Source of the DNA: Streptomyces sp. TRM49041
GTDB taxonomy: Bacteria > Actinomycetota > Actinomycetes > Streptomycetales > Streptomycetaceae
Assembly: GCF_008271805.1 (NCBI RefSeq)
Contig: NZ_VSRY01000103.1
Location: 62,001 to 126,000 of the forward strand
Reading direction: 5' to 3'
DNA: 64,000 nt
Made by a program: the position numbers and the translations under genes. Shown piece by piece: positions 8,620 through 17,311 of this stretch. The notes under the pieces were generated by a model that worked only from the letters and a program-made list of their open reading frames with translations, was not told the DNA's origin and searched no databases. The first letter of the stretch is position 1. The number at the start of each line of letters is the position of its first letter.

Positions 8620-9917
8620 CGGCCGCCGAAGCGACACCGGCGGGGGTTCCCGCAGCGGTTCCGGACCCGCCCTCCGCACCCCGCCGCCTCGACGTCGATC
8701 CGCTGCTCGACGATCCCGCGACCCGCATCGTCGTGTGCTGCGGCGCGGGCGGTGTCGGTAAGACGACGACCGCCGCGGCCCTGGGCGTACGGGCGGCGGA
8801 GCGCGGCCGGAAGGTGGTCGTCCTGACCATCGATCCGGCCCGGAGGCTGGCCCAGTCGATGGGCATCGACGAGCTTGACAACACTCCGCGCCGGGTGCCC
8901 GGTGTGAGCGCGGACGGCGGCGGTGAGCTGCACGCCATGATGCTGGACATGAAGCGCACCTTCGACGAGATCGTCGAGGCGCACGCGGACCCGGAGCGGG
9001 CCCGCGCGATTCTGGCGAACCCCTTCTACCAGTCCCTGTCGGCCGGTTTCGCGGGCACGCAGGAGTACATGGCGATGGAGAAGCTGGGGCAGCTGCGCGC
9101 GCGTGACGCATGGGACCTGATCATCGTGGACACGCCGCCGTCCCGTTCGGCGCTGGACTTCCTGGACGCGCCGAAGCGGCTCGGCTCCTTCCTGGACGGG
9201 AAGCTGATCAAGGTGCTGATGGCGCCCGCGAAGGTGGGCGGCCGGGCCGGGATGAAGTTCCTGAATGTCGGTATGTCGATGATGACGGGGACGCTGGGGA
9301 AGCTGCTGGGGGGTCAGCTGCTGCGGGACGTGCAGACCTTCGTGGCCGCGATGGACACGATGTTCGGAGGCTTCCGTACGCGGGCGGACGCGACCTTCCG
9401 GCTACTGCAGGCGCCCGGCACGGCGTTCCTGGTGGTGGCCGCGCCGGAGCGGGACGCGCTGCGGGAGGCTGCGTACTTCGTGGAGCGGCTGGCGGCGGAA
9501 CAGATGCCGCTGGAGGGGCTCGTACTCAACCGCGTGCACGGCAGCGGCGCCGCCCGGCTCTCCGCCGAGCGGGCGCTCGCCGCCGCGGAAAATCTTGACG
9601 AAGGCCGCATTGTGGATCAGGGCGGCGGGCAGACTCGTGTGGGCGGCCCGGCGGCCGCCTCCCCCGAGGCTTCTCCCGCACCTGATTCGACGACCGAAAC
9701 GTCACCTGCCGTGGCGGAGTTGACGGCTGGTCTCCTGCGCCTCCATGCGGAACGGATGCAGGTACTCGCGCGTGAGCAGCGAACGCGCGATCGCTTCACC
9801 GCACTCCACCCGGACGTACCCGTGGCCGAGGTGGCCGCCTTGCCGGGCGACGTACACGACCTCGCGGGTCTTCGCGCCATCGGCGACCGCCTCGCGACGG
9901 ACCCGCGGCCCGCGTAG
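8616..9917 (+). CDS. ArsA/GET3-like ATPase, second of pair
   Basis: 433 residues, overlapping the first ATPase by four bases. The deviant Walker A is GAGGVGKTTT (about residues 47-56), with VLTIDPARRLAQ (the A-loop/switch I region) and IIVDTPPSRSALDFLDAP (switch II). Residues 345-375 form a Pro/Ala/Ser-rich linker that interrupts the C-terminal part. The pair is convergent with wblA. A role as a GET3-like chaperone or ParA-like partner is possible; nothing in the sequence decides it. Confidence 0.88.
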   Translation: MTAAEATPAGVPAAVPDPPSAPRRLDVDPLLDDPATRIVVCCGAGGVGKTTTAAALGVRAAERGRKVVVLTIDPARRLAQSMGIDELDNTPRRVPGVSADGGGELHAMMLDMKRTFDEIVEAHADPERARAILANPFYQSLSAGFAGTQEYMAMEKLGQLRARDAWDLIIVDTPPSRSALDFLDAPKRLGSFLDGKLIKVLMAPAKVGGRAGMKFLNVGMSMMTGTLGKLLGGQLLRDVQTFVAAMDTMFGGFRTRADATFRLLQAPGTAFLVVAAPERDALREAAYFVERLAAEQMPLEGLVLNRVHGSGAARLSAERALAAAENLDEGRIVDQGGGQTRVGGPAAASPEASPAPDSTTETSPAVAELTAGLLRLHAERMQVLAREQRTRDRFTALHPDVPVAEVAALPGDVHDLAGLRAIGDRLATDPRPA

Positions 9918-10030
9918 CGGCAGACGGAGCCCGGAGCGGCTCGCCGGCCGTACCGGGACACGCCGTAGCGGCAAGGCGTGCACCGAAGCGGCAGGTCGCC
10001 CGTGCCCATGTCATCCATGCGCACGTCACC

Positions 10031-10078
10031 CGCACGGCACGTCACCCGCACGGCACGTCGGCCGCACGGCACGTCGGC
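10031..10078. repeat. Three 16-bp tandem repeats after ATPase gene
   Basis: Units at 10031, 10047 and 10063 share CGCACGGCACGTC followed by acc or ggc, with a partial unit just upstream. They lie between convergent genes. They are too short and uniform to be CRISPR; this is a simple intergenic tandem repeat. Confidence 0.8.
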
Positions 10079-10110
10079 CGGAGCACGGCCCGTGACATAC
10101 GGGCCGAACC

Positions 10111-10455
10111 TCAGCCCACTGCCGCGTACGTCTCGTACGTCTCGTCGTCGTTCAGCGCGACGGGCAGGATGCCCGCGCTGCGCTCGTACTCGGTGCGCGC
10201 GGTCTCCAGCAGACGGCGCCAGGAGGTGACGGTCGGCCGTCGGCGCAGCAGTGCACGCCGTTCGCGCTCCGTCATTCCGCCCCACACGCCGAACTCGACG
10301 CGATTGTCCAGCGCGTCGGCCAGACACTCGGTCCGCACCGGGCATCCGGTGCACACCGCCTTTGCCCTGTTCTGCGCCGCTCCTTGTACGAACAGTTCAT
10401 CCGGATCGGTAGTGCGGCAGGCCGCCTGCGCACTCCAGTCAGCTACCCAGCCCAT
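10111..10455 (-). CDS. wblA: WhiB-family iron-sulfur regulator WblA
   Basis: 114 residues from ATG at 10455. Four cysteines (C13, C35, C38, C44) in the pattern C-x21-C-x2-C-x5-C bind the 4Fe-4S cluster, and the GVWGG turn at 56-60 precedes a basic tail (RERRALLRRRP) that contacts DNA. The sequence and its position between ArsA-like ATPases and a class A PBP match S. coelicolor wblA, a regulator that promotes the switch to sporulation and represses antibiotic production. A start at 10512 would add 19 poorly conserved residues and is less likely. Confidence 0.9.
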   Translation of the reverse strand: MGWVADWSAQAACRTTDPDELFVQGAAQNRAKAVCTGCPVRTECLADALDNRVEFGVWGGMTERERRALLRRRPTVTSWRRLLETARTEYERSAGILPVALNDDETYETYAAVG

Positions 10456-10904
10456 GCCGGCGCCGTCCTCTCCCGAATCGAGGCTCCCCCACGGCGGCAG
10501 CGGCATATTCACCGCTGCCAGTTGAGGACGTTACGGAAGGTGGGGACAGCGCAACACCCCCTTCGGGCCCAATCTTGAATGGCCCGAACGGACTATGCGT
10601 ACGCGGCAGATCACCCAGGGGAGTGACCGATAGACATACAAGCTGAAGTGCCTGAACCGGGGCATTTCACTTACGCCACACAGGGCACAATCTTACACAC
10701 ACCACCAAAACGGACAGTGAGTTGCGCGGTAGTTGAACGCGAGGGTGGGGCGGGACGTAGTACAAGGGGATGGCGCCGTGGGCGTACGGGAGCGAATGCG
10801 AGGACGGTGCCCTGACCGCAGCAGCGCAACTGCTGTGACAGTTGTGACCAGCTTAGGCCAAGGCCTATACGCGTGTCCGGCGTTTGAGAACGTAGGCTTC
10901 CCCC
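10456..10904. promoter_or_regulatory. Divergent wblA/PBP upstream region
   Basis: 449 bp without a gene. It is less GC-rich than its neighbours (for example 10610-10720), as expected of promoters and a long wblA leader. I see no clear sigma-factor box or operator that I could defend. Confidence 0.5.
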
Positions 10905-13190
10905 ATGCCAAAGAACCGCTCGGGCGGGGGTCTGACCGCGACCCAGCAGGCCGCCAAGTTCCTCGGTGTCAGCGTGCTCTCCGGAGTCGTCCTCGCCGGC
11001 ATCGCGATGCCCGCCGCGGGAGCCCTGGGCCTCGCGGCGAAGGGGACGGTCCAGGGGTTCGACGAGATCCCGGCCAACCTGAAGAGGCCGCCGCTGAGCC
11101 AGCGCACCACCATCCTCGACGCCGAGGGCGGGCTCATCGCCACGGTCTACTCACGCGACCGCAAGGTGGTCCCCCTCGAGGAGATCTCGCCGTACATGCA
11201 GAAGGCGATCGTCGCGATCGAGGACTCGCGCTTCTACGAGCACGGCGCCGTCGACCTCAAGGGCGTCCTTCGCGCGCTCAACCGCAACGCGCAGGACGGC
11301 GGCGTCACCCAGGGCGCCTCGACGCTGACCCAGCAGTATGTGAAGAACGTCTTCGTCGAGGAGGCCGGCGACGACCGCGACAAGTTCGCGGAGGCCACCC
11401 AGCAGACGATCGGGCGGAAGATCCAGGAGCTGAAGTACGCGATCCAGGTGGAGAAGGAACTCGGGAAGAAGAAGATCCTCGAGAACTACCTCAACATCAC
11501 CTTCTTCGGGCAGCAGGCGTACGGCATCGAGTCCGCGGCCCAGCGGTACTTCTCCAAGCCCGCCAAGGACCTCACCCTGGGCGAGGCCGCGATGCTGGCC
11601 GGCCTGGTCCAGTCACCGAGCCGCTACGACCCGGTCAACGACGTGCAGGAGGCCACCAAACGCCGCAATGTCGTCCTGCAGCGCATGGTCGTCGTCGGCG
11701 ACATCGGCCAGGCGGAGGCGGACCGGGCCAAGGCCGAGCCGCTCCAGCTGAAGGTCACCAGACCGAAGAACGGCTGCATCACGGCCCGCGACGGCGCGGG
11801 TTTCTTCTGCGACTACGTCCGCGAGGTCTTCCTCGCCGACCCCGTCTTCGGCGAGACGCGCGAGGACCGCGCCAAGGTCTGGAACCGCGGCGGTCTGACC
11901 ATCCGGACCACGCTCGACCGGCAGGCGCAGAAGGCCGCCCAGGACTCGATCAAGCAGCACGTCTACCAGGACGACAAGGTCGCCACGGCCGTGACGCTGG
12001 TCCAGCCGGGCACCGGCAAGATCCTCGCCATGGGCCAGTCCAAGCCGTACGGCTTCGGCAAGAACGAGACGCAGATCAACTACTCGGTCAACAAGGGGAT
12101 GGGCGGCTCGAACTACGGCTTCCCGACCGGTTCGACCTTCAAGCCCTTCGTCGCGGCGGCCGCCATCGAGCAGGGCAAGCCGCCGACGCAGATCTATCCG
12201 TCGCCGTACAAGATGCCGTACCCGGACTCGGTACAGACGTGCAGCGGCAAGCCTTGGCGGAACGTGGGCGGCGACACGGTCGAGAACGAGAACGAGTCGG
12301 AGGTCGGCCCGTACGCCCTGAAGCAGGCGATGGCGATGTCGGTCAACACGTACTTCGTACAGATGCTCGCCGAGGTCGGTATGTGCCCGGTCATGGAGAT
12401 GACCAACAAGGTCGGCGTGGTCATGGGCAACGACAAGCAGCTGCCCGAGAACCCCTCGGCGCTCACCCTCGGCTCGCAGGGCATGTCACCGCTGATCATG
12501 GCGAACGCGTACGCGACCTTCGCAAACCGCGGCACATACTGCACCCCGACCGCCATCGCGTCGATCAAGACGGCGGACGGCAAGAGCCTGAAGGTGCCGA
12601 AGTCCACATGTGAGCGGGCGATGAGCGAGCGGACCGCCGACACGATCAACACCTTGCTGCGCGGCGTGATCGACTCCGGTACGGGCCGGCAGGCCGGGCT
12701 CAAGTCGCGCGACAGCGCCGGTAAGACGGGTACGACGGACAGCCGGCGCAACGCCTGGTTCGTCGGCTACACCCCGAACATGTCCGGCGCCGTCTGGGTG
12801 GGCAGCCCCACCCAGGAGGTGAAGATGGAGGCCATCTCCATCGGCGGCCAGTACCACGCGAAGGTCTTCGGTGGCCAGGTGCCGGGCCCCATCTGGAAGG
12901 ACGCCATGGCGGGCGCCCTGCGGGGCCACCCCGCGCCGGGCTTCAACACCATCCCCATCGCGGACCCGCAGAAGCCGCGGGACCCGAACAAGGGGCGCGG
13001 CAACGACAAGCCCGGCCGTACGAACGGCGGGATCGGCGGCATCGGCGGGATCGGCGGCATCGGCGGGGGTGACGGCGACGACGGCACCGACCCGCTTCCG
13101 GACGTCACTCTCCCGTCGGACCTGATCAGCGGCGGCGCCAACACAACCGGCGGCGGGAACGGCGGGGGGCCGGGCGGCTGGAAGCGCTGA
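10905..13190 (+). CDS. Class A penicillin-binding protein (transglycosylase/transpeptidase)
   Basis: 761 residues. One N-terminal membrane helix (about 17-45) anchors it outside the cell. The glycosyltransferase domain (GT51) has EDSRFYEHGAVD with the catalytic Glu (E106) and QGASTLTQQYVKN. The transpeptidase domain has STFK near residue 410 with the acylated Ser, SVN and KTGTT. It polymerises lipid II and cross-links peptidoglycan. The C-terminus is a Gly-rich tail with repeated GGIGGI units encoded by a simple repeat (about 13021-13080). Divergent from wblA, a conserved Streptomyces arrangement. Confidence 0.93.
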   Translation: MPKNRSGGGLTATQQAAKFLGVSVLSGVVLAGIAMPAAGALGLAAKGTVQGFDEIPANLKRPPLSQRTTILDAEGGLIATVYSRDRKVVPLEEISPYMQKAIVAIEDSRFYEHGAVDLKGVLRALNRNAQDGGVTQGASTLTQQYVKNVFVEEAGDDRDKFAEATQQTIGRKIQELKYAIQVEKELGKKKILENYLNITFFGQQAYGIESAAQRYFSKPAKDLTLGEAAMLAGLVQSPSRYDPVNDVQEATKRRNVVLQRMVVVGDIGQAEADRAKAEPLQLKVTRPKNGCITARDGAGFFCDYVREVFLADPVFGETREDRAKVWNRGGLTIRTTLDRQAQKAAQDSIKQHVYQDDKVATAVTLVQPGTGKILAMGQSKPYGFGKNETQINYSVNKGMGGSNYGFPTGSTFKPFVAAAAIEQGKPPTQIYPSPYKMPYPDSVQTCSGKPWRNVGGDTVENENESEVGPYALKQAMAMSVNTYFVQMLAEVGMCPVMEMTNKVGVVMGNDKQLPENPSALTLGSQGMSPLIMANAYATFANRGTYCTPTAIASIKTADGKSLKVPKSTCERAMSERTADTINTLLRGVIDSGTGRQAGLKSRDSAGKTGTTDSRRNAWFVGYTPNMSGAVWVGSPTQEVKMEAISIGGQYHAKVFGGQVPGPIWKDAMAGALRGHPAPGFNTIPIADPQKPRDPNKGRGNDKPGRTNGGIGGIGGIGGIGGGDGDDGTDPLPDVTLPSDLISGGANTTGGGNGGGPGGWKR

Positions 13191-13227
13191 GGCGACCGCT
13201 GAGGCGACCGCTGAGCCGAGCGCGACG

Positions 13228-13257
13228 GAGGGCGTCCACCCAGGGGTGGACGCCCTC
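13228..13257 (+). terminator. Intrinsic terminator after PBP gene
   Basis: A perfect 13-bp stem (GAGGGCGTCCACC) with a 4-base loop, 38 bp past the PBP stop. It also lies downstream of the convergent gene at 13407. Confidence 0.85.
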
Positions 13258-13406
13258 ATGTCACGAGTGCCGACTCGGACAGGCACAAACAGTCACCAAA
13301 AGCCGCTGCAAGTCACTCCACGTCACCAGCCGGGGACGGCGGCCGCCCACTGGCCCGCACTGAGCCCGACCGGGAAGCACCGCCCGGAGCGGAACTCCCG
13401 CGTCAA

Positions 13407-13871
13407 CTACCCGGCGAGCAGCTGCTTGACCGCGGCGGCGACCCGGCCGCCCTCGGCGCGACCCGCCACCTTCGGGTTCACGATCTTCATCACGGCACCC
13501 ATCGCACGCGGCCCCTCGGCCCCGGCGGCCCTCGCCTCCTCGACGGCCTGCGCCACGATCTGCCGCAGCTCGTCGTCCGTCAGCTGCTTCGGCAGGTACT
13601 CGTCCAGAACAGCGCCCTCCGCCTGCTCACGCTCGGCCTGCTCGGCTCGGCCGCCCTGGGCGAACGCCTCGGCCGCCTCACGGCGCTTCTTCGCCTCCTT
13701 GGCGATCACCTTCTGCACCTCGTCGTCGGAGAGCTCACGGGACTGCTTGCCCGCGACCTCCTCCTTCGTGACGGCTGCCAGGGTCAGGCGAAGCGTCGAG
13801 GAGCGCAGCTCGTCACGCGCCCTGATCGCCTCCGTGAGGTCTTCCTGCAACTTGGACTTGAGCGTGGTCAT
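13407..13871 (-). CDS. YqeY/GatB-tail family protein
   Basis: 154 residues from ATG at 13871. MTTLKSKLQEDLTEAIRARDE, LTLAAVTKEEVAGK and the C-terminal helical domain (MGAVMKIVNPKVAGRAEGG) match YqeY, a protein related to the C-terminal domain of GatB. The cellular role is unclear: it has been suggested to bind tRNA, but it is not part of the amidotransferase. The 5' extension to 13913 is not needed. Divergent from the metallophosphoesterase gene by about 80 bp. Confidence 0.9.
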   Translation of the reverse strand: MTTLKSKLQEDLTEAIRARDELRSSTLRLTLAAVTKEEVAGKQSRELSDDEVQKVIAKEAKKRREAAEAFAQGGRAEQAEREQAEGAVLDEYLPKQLTDDELRQIVAQAVEEARAAGAEGPRAMGAVMKIVNPKVAGRAEGGRVAAAVKQLLAG

Positions 13872-13951
13872 GCCGCAAGCATGACAGGTGCCGCCCGACA
13901 CCCGCCCGCACATTTCCCGGGCGTCGTGCGCCCCGCCGCCGGTCTGCGACG

Positions 13952-14887
13952 ATGGACCCCATGCGCGCGCGATACGGAGTACCCCTCGGCATCACTGCAC
14001 TGGGCGCGGCCGGAGTGGCCTACGCCGCCGGCTTCGAGGCCCGCTCGTTCCGCCTCCGACGGGTGACGGTCCCCGTACTGCCGCAGGGCACACGCCCGCT
14101 GAGGGTGCTGCAGGTCTCCGACATCCACATGGTGTGCGGCCAGCGCAAGAAGCGGCGCTGGCTCCAGTCGCTGGCCGGGCTCCGTCCCGACCTCGTGGTC
14201 AACACGGGCGACAACCTGTCGGACCCGGAGGGCGTACCGGAGCTCCTGGACTCCCTGGGCCCGCTGCTCGACTTCCCCGGCGTGTACGTCTTCGGCTCCA
14301 ACGACTACTACGGCCCGAAGCTCCGCAACCCGGCCCGCTACCTCCTCGAGAAGATGCAGGGCCGCCACGGCCTCAACGGCAACCCACCCGCGGTCGGCGC
14401 GGTCCACAACCCCTGGGAACAGATCCAGGACGCCTTCGACGCGGCAGGCTGGCTGAACCTCACCAACACGCGCGGCCGCCTCAAGCTGGACGGTCTGGAG
14501 CTGGCCTTCACCGGCCTGGACGACCCGCACATCAAGCGCGACCGGTACGACAAGGTGGCCGGCGGCCCGGAAACGGACGCCGACCTCTCGGTGGCCGTCG
14601 TCCACGCCCCGTACCTGCGCTGCCTCGACGCCTTCACGGCCGACGGCTACCCCCTGATCCTGGCCGGCCACACTCACGGCGGCCAGCTGCGCGTCCCCTT
14701 CTACGGCGCGCTGGTCACCAACTGCGACCTCGACACGGACCGCGCGATGGGCCTCTCCACCCACCGCGCGGGCGGCCACACGGCCCACCTCCATGTCTCC
14801 GCCGGCTGCGGCACGAACCGCTACACTCCCATCCGCTTCGCCTGCCCCCCCGAGGCGACCCTCCTGACCCTGACGCCCCACGACTGA
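13952..14887 (+). CDS. Metallophosphoesterase (YkuE-like)
   Basis: 311 residues. Calcineurin-like motifs: VSDIHMV, NTGDNLSD, GSNDYYG (where GNHD is usual) and GHTHGGQLRVPF. A hydrophobic N-terminal segment (GVPLGITALGAAGVAYAAGF) suggests membrane attachment, as in YkuE. The Asn-Asp in GSNDYY retains the usual metal and acid residues. Substrate unknown, possibly a phospholipid or nucleotide phosphate. It starts at ATG 13952 or three codons later and is the last chromosomal gene before the tRNA. Confidence 0.88.
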   Translation: MDPMRARYGVPLGITALGAAGVAYAAGFEARSFRLRRVTVPVLPQGTRPLRVLQVSDIHMVCGQRKKRRWLQSLAGLRPDLVVNTGDNLSDPEGVPELLDSLGPLLDFPGVYVFGSNDYYGPKLRNPARYLLEKMQGRHGLNGNPPAVGAVHNPWEQIQDAFDAAGWLNLTNTRGRLKLDGLELAFTGLDDPHIKRDRYDKVAGGPETDADLSVAVVHAPYLRCLDAFTADGYPLILAGHTHGGQLRVPFYGALVTNCDLDTDRAMGLSTHRAGGHTAHLHVSAGCGTNRYTPIRFACPPEATLLTLTPHD

Positions 14888-14985
14888 CCCCTCGGCCCCG
14901 GGCGGCCCCGGCCCCGGGAAACCGGATTTCGCCTCCGGGCGCCGGTGGGCTAAAGTAAACGTCGTCGCCAGGACAACGGCGACAT

Positions 14986-15059
14986 CGGGGTGTAGCGCAG
15001 CTTGGCAGCGCGCTTCGTTCGGGACGAAGAGGTCGTGGGTTCAAATCCCGCCACCCCGA
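14986..15059 (+). tRNA. tRNA-Pro (anticodon CGG)
   Basis: 74 nt. The acceptor stem CGGGGTG pairs with CACCCCG, with discriminator A. D-arm GCGCAGCTTGGCAGCGC. The anticodon arm CTTCG-TTCGGGA-CGAAG places CGG in the loop. The T-arm GTGGG-TTCAAAT-CCCGC is standard. No CCA is encoded. The gene is intact and is the attachment site of the integrated element: the 45-bp repeat begins in its anticodon loop, and the integration restored its 3' half. Confidence 0.95.
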
Positions 15060-15092
15060 CAGATGAAACACCAGGTCAGGGGCCTGATCCGC
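15018..15092. repeat. attL, left copy of integration repeat
   Basis: 45 bp (15018-15062) identical to 53329-53373, then one mismatch (15063 a versus 53374 c), then 29 more identical bases. It starts in the anticodon loop of tRNA-Pro and runs past its end into the transcription terminator. The crossover is expected in the anticodon-loop end, as for other tRNA integrases. Confidence 0.95.
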
Positions 15093-15112
15093 ATTGCGGG
15101 TCGGGCCTCTGA
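15076..15112 (+). terminator. tRNA terminator carried by the element
   Basis: A 17-bp stem with G-U pairs (tcaggggcctgatccgc, loop att). Its left arm belongs to the att repeat and its right arm is element DNA, so the element brings its own terminator arm and keeps tRNA termination intact. The original chromosomal hairpin is at 53387-53424. Confidence 0.8.
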
Positions 15113-15400
15113 GTGGTTCCTGGAGATCGTTTGGGAGAAATCTGGGAGAAGATCTTGGTCGGCTTCTCCCAGACGGGACCCAAACCTCTCGCGCGGCGTG
15201 CATCACACTCAACGATTCGGTGGTGCGCGTTCGCGAATCCGCAGCTCGGTGAACACGTGGGAGCCGCAGGTCGCATCGGCGGTCGCTGGGCAGTCCATCC
15301 CCGGCGGCCGGCCCGCTGTACGCACGCGCATCTGCAACCGGCGCTGGCGAGACTGGTCCGGCGACACGACCGTGACCGGGTTACGGTTGAGGCAGCGGCG
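15113..15400. other. Left end of element with paired TGGGAGA sites
   Basis: Two direct TGGGAGA units at 15132-15138 and 15143-15149 (11 bp apart) and an inverted unit TCTCCCA at about 15165. The same pair recurs near the right end (53204-53221) and at 49330-49347. They are candidates for integrase or excisionase arm-binding sites. No gene is seen in this stretch. Confidence 0.55.
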
Positions 15401-15703
15401 TCACGTGCCTGCACTACGGCCCATGCTCTTAGCGGCCGCGCGGATAGCCCGTGCGTACGGGGCATCAAACGCACGCGTCTTTGGATCAAGTTCCTGGAAG
15501 GGAACCAATGCCTCGTGCGTGCTGTCGACCGACTGCATCCAGGCGGACCAGGCATCGTGGACGTCTTCGTCGGTGACCTGCTCCCCCTTGGCCTTGAGGA
15601 GCACGGCGTACATGCGGAACAAATCGTCAGAGTCCGCAGGGGGCTCGGCGTCCGGGGGGAGACAGGATCGGATCAGGTTGGCGAGGGGATCGAGGTAGGT
15701 CAC
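15401..15703 (-). CDS. DUF7701-like small protein in TIR operon
   Basis: 100 residues from GTG at 15703, which overlaps the stop of the RipA-family gene (GTGA). All-helical acidic sequence with LIRSCLPPDAEPPADSDDLFRMYAVL and VHDAWSAWMQS. I recall this as a DUF seen beside small membrane proteins in Streptomyces; the name is from memory. No catalytic motif is visible. As the last gene of a three-gene translationally coupled operon with a TIR-like protein, it is probably an accessory or regulatory component. Confidence 0.65.
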   Translation of the reverse strand: MTYLDPLANLIRSCLPPDAEPPADSDDLFRMYAVLLKAKGEQVTDEDVHDAWSAWMQSVDSTHEALVPFQELDPKTRAFDAPYARAIRAAAKSMGRSAGT

Positions 15704-16167
15704 ACAGTCAGTCTGCCCGCGAACAGGAGCAGGTGTGCCCCGACGAACACCACGGGGATCGTCCGTTCCGACGTGCCCAGTTCGGCGTAGCGCTTGCGCC
15801 ACGCGGGGATCGGATCGCTCTTCAGCTCCTGCCATTCGTCGGCGAAGATCTTGACTGGGAGGCGTTCCTCCAGCTTATTGATGACCTTGAACTTCGCTGT
15901 GTTGAGGTCCCGGTAGCTGCGAAGCTGCATCCACCACGTGGCCGACAGGGTGGTGCCTGCCAGAAACACAGCCAGCGACACCCACCAAGGAGACTCCGAG
16001 AACCTCGGGAAACCGAAGCTGACCAACGCGATGAACGTGGTCTGCACCGATAGGAAGAAGGCGTTGGCAGTTCCTCGGCGGGCGGAGACCCGGTCGGCCA
16101 TCTCCACGGCGAGCTTGTAGAGATCCAGCACCTCCGCCCGCTGACCTGGCTCGGGAGGCTCGGTCAC
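15700..16167 (-). CDS. RipA-family two-helix membrane protein
   Basis: 155 residues from GTG at 16167, overlapping the TIR gene's stop by four bases. Two hydrophobic helices (about residues 37-57, FFLSVQTTFIALVSFGF, and 62-82, WWVSLAVFLAGTTLSATWW) are followed by a conserved cytoplasmic segment, LRSYRDLNTAKFKVINKLEE. A third hydrophobic stretch lies at the C-terminus (TIPVVFVGAHLLLFAG). This fits the RipA-type small oligomeric membrane proteins. In this setting it is the natural candidate for a membrane-acting effector paired with the TIR-like protein. That role is inferred. Confidence 0.75.
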   Translation of the reverse strand: MTEPPEPGQRAEVLDLYKLAVEMADRVSARRGTANAFFLSVQTTFIALVSFGFPRFSESPWWVSLAVFLAGTTLSATWWMQLRSYRDLNTAKFKVINKLEERLPVKIFADEWQELKSDPIPAWRKRYAELGTSERTIPVVFVGAHLLLFAGRLTV

Positions 16168-16547
16168 CGAGCCCCTCCAACTAGAGCCTTGAGGTTCTCC
16201 CACGTCCACTTGTAGATCTTGTCCATGGCTTTCGCCGTGGTCGGCTTCTTGCCGGTCTGGCCGCTGTATCCATTCAGCAGGAAGTAATCGATCTCCTCCT
16301 CCTGCGCGATTCTTAGCTCGATGCCCACACCGACGGCCTTGTCGGTGTGCTCACCGCAGATGACGATGACGACGTCCGACCGCCTGATCCTGGCGCGGGC
16401 TTTGTCCTTCCAGTCAGGCGATGCCTCCTTGATCGACCAGTCGTGAATCTCGAAGGGCGAGTCCGGGTTCTTGGCCTGCCCGATCAGGAAGTCCTTCAGG
16501 GTCTTGTCATAGTCGTAGTCGAAACTGACGAACACGCGCTTCGGCAT
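16164..16547 (-). CDS. TIR-like (ThsB/MTH538 family) protein
   Basis: 127 residues from ATG at 16547 with GTAAGGAG upstream. The start MPKRVFVSFDYDYDKTLKDF and the segment SDVVIVICGEHTDKAVGVG match the TIR-like MTH538 fold used by Thoeris ThsB. The acidic/polar pocket cannot be judged fully, but an ELRIAQEEE motif carries a conserved Glu at the position of the TIR NADase glutamate. Known relatives sense phage and make cyclic or His-ADP-ribose signals. It heads a coupled operon with a membrane protein. A defence role is inferred. Confidence 0.8.
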   Translation of the reverse strand: MPKRVFVSFDYDYDKTLKDFLIGQAKNPDSPFEIHDWSIKEASPDWKDKARARIRRSDVVIVICGEHTDKAVGVGIELRIAQEEEIDYFLLNGYSGQTGKKPTTAKAMDKIYKWTWENLKALVGGAR

Positions 16548-17311
16548 GCCGCTCCTTACTCCAAGTGGAGGTGCTTGCGCGCATCGTATGGGTAGGTACT
16601 GACAGCCGACCCCAGTTATCCGGAACGCTGCCAGGTCAAGCGGAATCTCCTGCTGTCCGTCCGCTCCGCTAGGTCCAGCACGCCCCGACTTTGGGCAGCT
16701 GCTCGGCCCGTGAGGAAAGCTCGCGCCGCCGCTGGTTGCCGGTCCGGACGCCGACGCTCAGCTGTACCTCCCGGTGCTCCTGGTCCTCGCCCGCCGCCTA
16801 CGGGGATCCTCTCCACGTGCTTGGAGGCGCCCGCAGGTGCCCGTCAGTTCCGGGAGGCTCCGGGGATGTCGGACGCAGGTGGGGGCCAGCGCAGAAGCCC
16901 GGCTGGCCATGAGCCGACGGTCGACGGTCGCTGGATGCGTTGTTGCAGGGGAGGGCATGGGGTGCCTCCTCCAAGGCCGGCGCCGACGATGTCCGCGAAT
17001 TCCCCACCCTCGCCAGCGCCGCCCTCATGCACCAGCGCGGCACGACCGTCACGGTCCACGGCCCCCCGCCGTACTCACCGCCCTCGTACGCACCCGAACC
17101 CAACTAACGCCGAAGACCTGGCGGATTCGGTCAAGGGCGCCGAACTGATCGTGCTAGCCACCAAGCCAGGCCCAGCCCATCGCTGGGACTACCTGACCAG
17201 GCCGAGGCTGGATGAGCCACACGGCTTGGTGGATGGCGTCGGTGATGGTCATCCCCACCGAGTAGACAGATGGCGGCCGCGTGCGGTGAGCCAGTATGGG
17301 GGCAGAAACGG
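16548..17311. other. Non-coding stretch, possible gene debris
   Basis: 764 bp without a supported gene. Overlapping frames here have no family-like sequence. A short in-frame stretch near 17105-17160 (AEDLADSVKGAELIVLATK) looks like the edge of a nucleotide-binding protein, so this may be decayed coding sequence. Confidence 0.4.

Noticed and set aside
10031..10078. CRISPR-like array
   Set aside because: Units are 16 bp with no spacers; simple tandem repeat.
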